In this document: positions 63,143 to 64,000 of the stretch, one piece after another
How the letters are laid out: every line of letters begins with the position of its first letter
Position numbering within the stretch: position 1 is the stretch's first letter
Assembly (NCBI RefSeq): GCF_019456655.1
Contig: NZ_CP080332.1
Coordinates: 434,001-498,000, forward strand
Length of the DNA: 64,000 nucleotides
Direction of reading: 5' to 3'
DNA from: Mycolicibacterium diernhoferi
Lineage (GTDB): Bacteria; Actinomycetota; Actinomycetes; Mycobacteriales; Mycobacteriaceae
Translations under genes and position numbers: made by a program
The notes under the pieces: model-generated
What the model saw: the letters and a program-made list of their open reading frames with translations, nothing else
Databases searched by the model: none
What the model was told of the DNA's origin: nothing

Positions 63143-64000
63143 TCAGGTGATCGACCAGAATTCCAGCAGCGTGCGGATCGTGGCGACCAGCGGCAACGGC
63201 TGATCCAGCATCGGGTGATGCCCGGCCTCGGCGAGTTCGACGAACGGGCCGCGCAGTTGCAGGATCGAGCGGATCTGCTCGGCCATCTCCGGGGGCAGCA
63301 CACCGTGCTCGCAGCGTAGGAAGCCGACCCGGCACGGAATCCTCTCGAAGGTGTTCTCCAGCAGTTCCAGCTCGGCGGGGGACTGTTCGAGAAGTTCGCC
63401 GCCGAAGATCTCGGGATCGAACTTCCACACCCAACCCTTGTCGGAGTGCCGGATCGATTCCCGGGCGATGTGCTGGTCGACGAACGGTAGGGTGACGTCC
63501 TGCTTGGGGACCGCGCGGAAACGGGACAAGATCTCGTCCTCGCTCCGATAGCCGGGACTGTCGTGCCGTCGGCTGCGCAACCGCCCCTCCTCCGGGGCAC
63601 GGTCACGCAGCGGCGAGTCGATGACCAGGATGCTGTCGATCTGCTCGCCGTACCGCATGGCGGCGGCCGAGGTCACCCAGCCGCCCATGCTGTGCCCGAC
63701 GATGGTCGGCCGCGCCGGTGACCCGCCGGCCTCGGAGGCGGCGAGCACCTCACGCGCCCAGGTATCGAGGGTGTAACAGGCCCGGCTGCCACTGTCGCCG
63801 TGCCCGCTGAGATCGGGTGCGACCACCCGGTGGGTGGCGCTGAAGAACGGGGCGATGTGGTCCCACCACCCGGAATGGGCGCCGCCGCCGTGCACCAGCA
63901 CCAGCGGCGGATTGGCCGGATCGCCCCACAACCGGATATGGACCGGGCAGTCGTCGACCTCGACCGTGGCGTGCTCGGGTCGCTGACTCAGGGCGGCGGT
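63143..64000 (-). CDS. Alpha/beta-hydrolase, 5' end outside the window
   Basis: At least 285 residues are encoded; the frame runs open to the right edge and no start codon with family support lies inside. Motifs are VLVHGGGAHSGWW, DLSGHGDSG, the nucleophile elbow IVGHSMGGWVTSAA and VELAEAGHHPMLDQP with the likely catalytic His. It is a general hydrolase of the epoxide-hydrolase/lipase-like class; the substrate is unknown. It ends 67 bases before the glgX start on the same strand. A TTG at 63929-63931 could be taken as a start, but the sequence before it (EVDDCPVHIR) is typical of the family. Confidence 0.8.
   Translation of the reverse strand, partial: TAALSQRPEHATVEVDDCPVHIRLWGDPANPPLVLVHGGGAHSGWWDHIAPFFSATHRVVAPDLSGHGDSGSRACYTLDTWAREVLAASEAGGSPARPTIVGHSMGGWVTSAAAMRYGEQIDSILVIDSPLRDRAPEEGRLRSRRHDSPGYRSEDEILSRFRAVPKQDVTLPFVDQHIARESIRHSDKGWVWKFDPEIFGGELLEQSPAELELLENTFERIPCRVGFLRCEHGVLPPEMAEQIRSILQLRGPFVELAEAGHHPMLDQPLPLVATIRTLLEFWSIT

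Overview
This window is the chromosome of a mycobacterium, most likely a fast-growing or environmental species (Mycolicibacterium-like). It has high-GC coding sequence, a trehalose polyphleate-type lipid locus (Pks, PapA, MmpL, PE-PPE acyltransferase, Gap, FadD), F420-type enzymes, the Sdh1-type succinate dehydrogenase operon, AAC(2')-I and Arr. The gene order sdhB-sdhA-anchor-small protein-nirB-nirD-CbiX-HemD-aac-pxpC-pxpB-fecB2 follows the Rv0247c to Rv0265c segment of M. tuberculosis as I remember it, with some genes missing. I see no insertion sequence, tRNA, rRNA or CRISPR array.

Region 1 (1-19500) is a cell-envelope glycolipid locus. A very large two-module polyketide synthase is divergent from a papA-mmpL-PE/PPE operon. 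A Gap-family membrane protein and a fatty acyl-AMP ligase of FadD23 type converge on that operon from the right. Both PKS acyltransferases carry the malonyl-type HAFH motif, which fits straight-chain polyunsaturated (phleic) acids rather than methyl-branched acids. The inferred flow is: FadD activates a fatty acid, Pks extends it, PapA esterifies trehalose, MmpL (with Gap) exports, and the secreted PE-PPE protein finishes acylation outside the membrane.

Region 2 (19500-33300) begins with a broken 2-oxoglutarate oxygenase gene, a flavin reductase and a 53-residue protein. The sdh1 operon follows, then an isocitrate lyase/PEP mutase-family enzyme and the assimilatory nitrite reductase nirBD. 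Next come the sirohaem/uroporphyrin genes that serve nirB, an aminoglycoside 2'-acetyltransferase and two 5-oxoprolinase subunits. GlnR-like boxes precede nirB and the hemD operon. The transporter narK3, expected between hemD and aac, is absent.

Region 3 (33400-48800) holds transport and small-molecule metabolism. It has a queuosine-precursor-type transporter, an iron-siderophore lipoprotein and a YeiH-type exporter preceded by a 35-residue membrane protein. A sulfonate operon (monooxygenase, SsuA, SsuC, SsuB) follows. Further right are a TetR regulator divergent from agmatine-degrading aguB-aguA across a perfect 9-1-9 palindrome, an Ohr/OhrR pair, a flavin hydroxylase, and a translationally coupled Baeyer-Villiger monooxygenase and alcohol dehydrogenase.

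Region 4 (48800-64000) holds yaeQ, a BKACE-type enzyme and arr (rifampin ADP-ribosyltransferase). Arr is divergent from an MFS exporter. A single rifamycin-associated-element-like palindrome lies midway between their two predicted promoters. Then come a GH13 trehalose-synthase-like protein, two F420-type proteins, a membrane diguanylate cyclase, a hydrolase and a small protein. An RsbQ-RsbP energy-stress pair, glgX and a 5'-truncated hydrolase end the window.

Many genes here lack a ribosome binding site but have a TANNNT hexamer six bases before the start codon, so leaderless transcription appears common.
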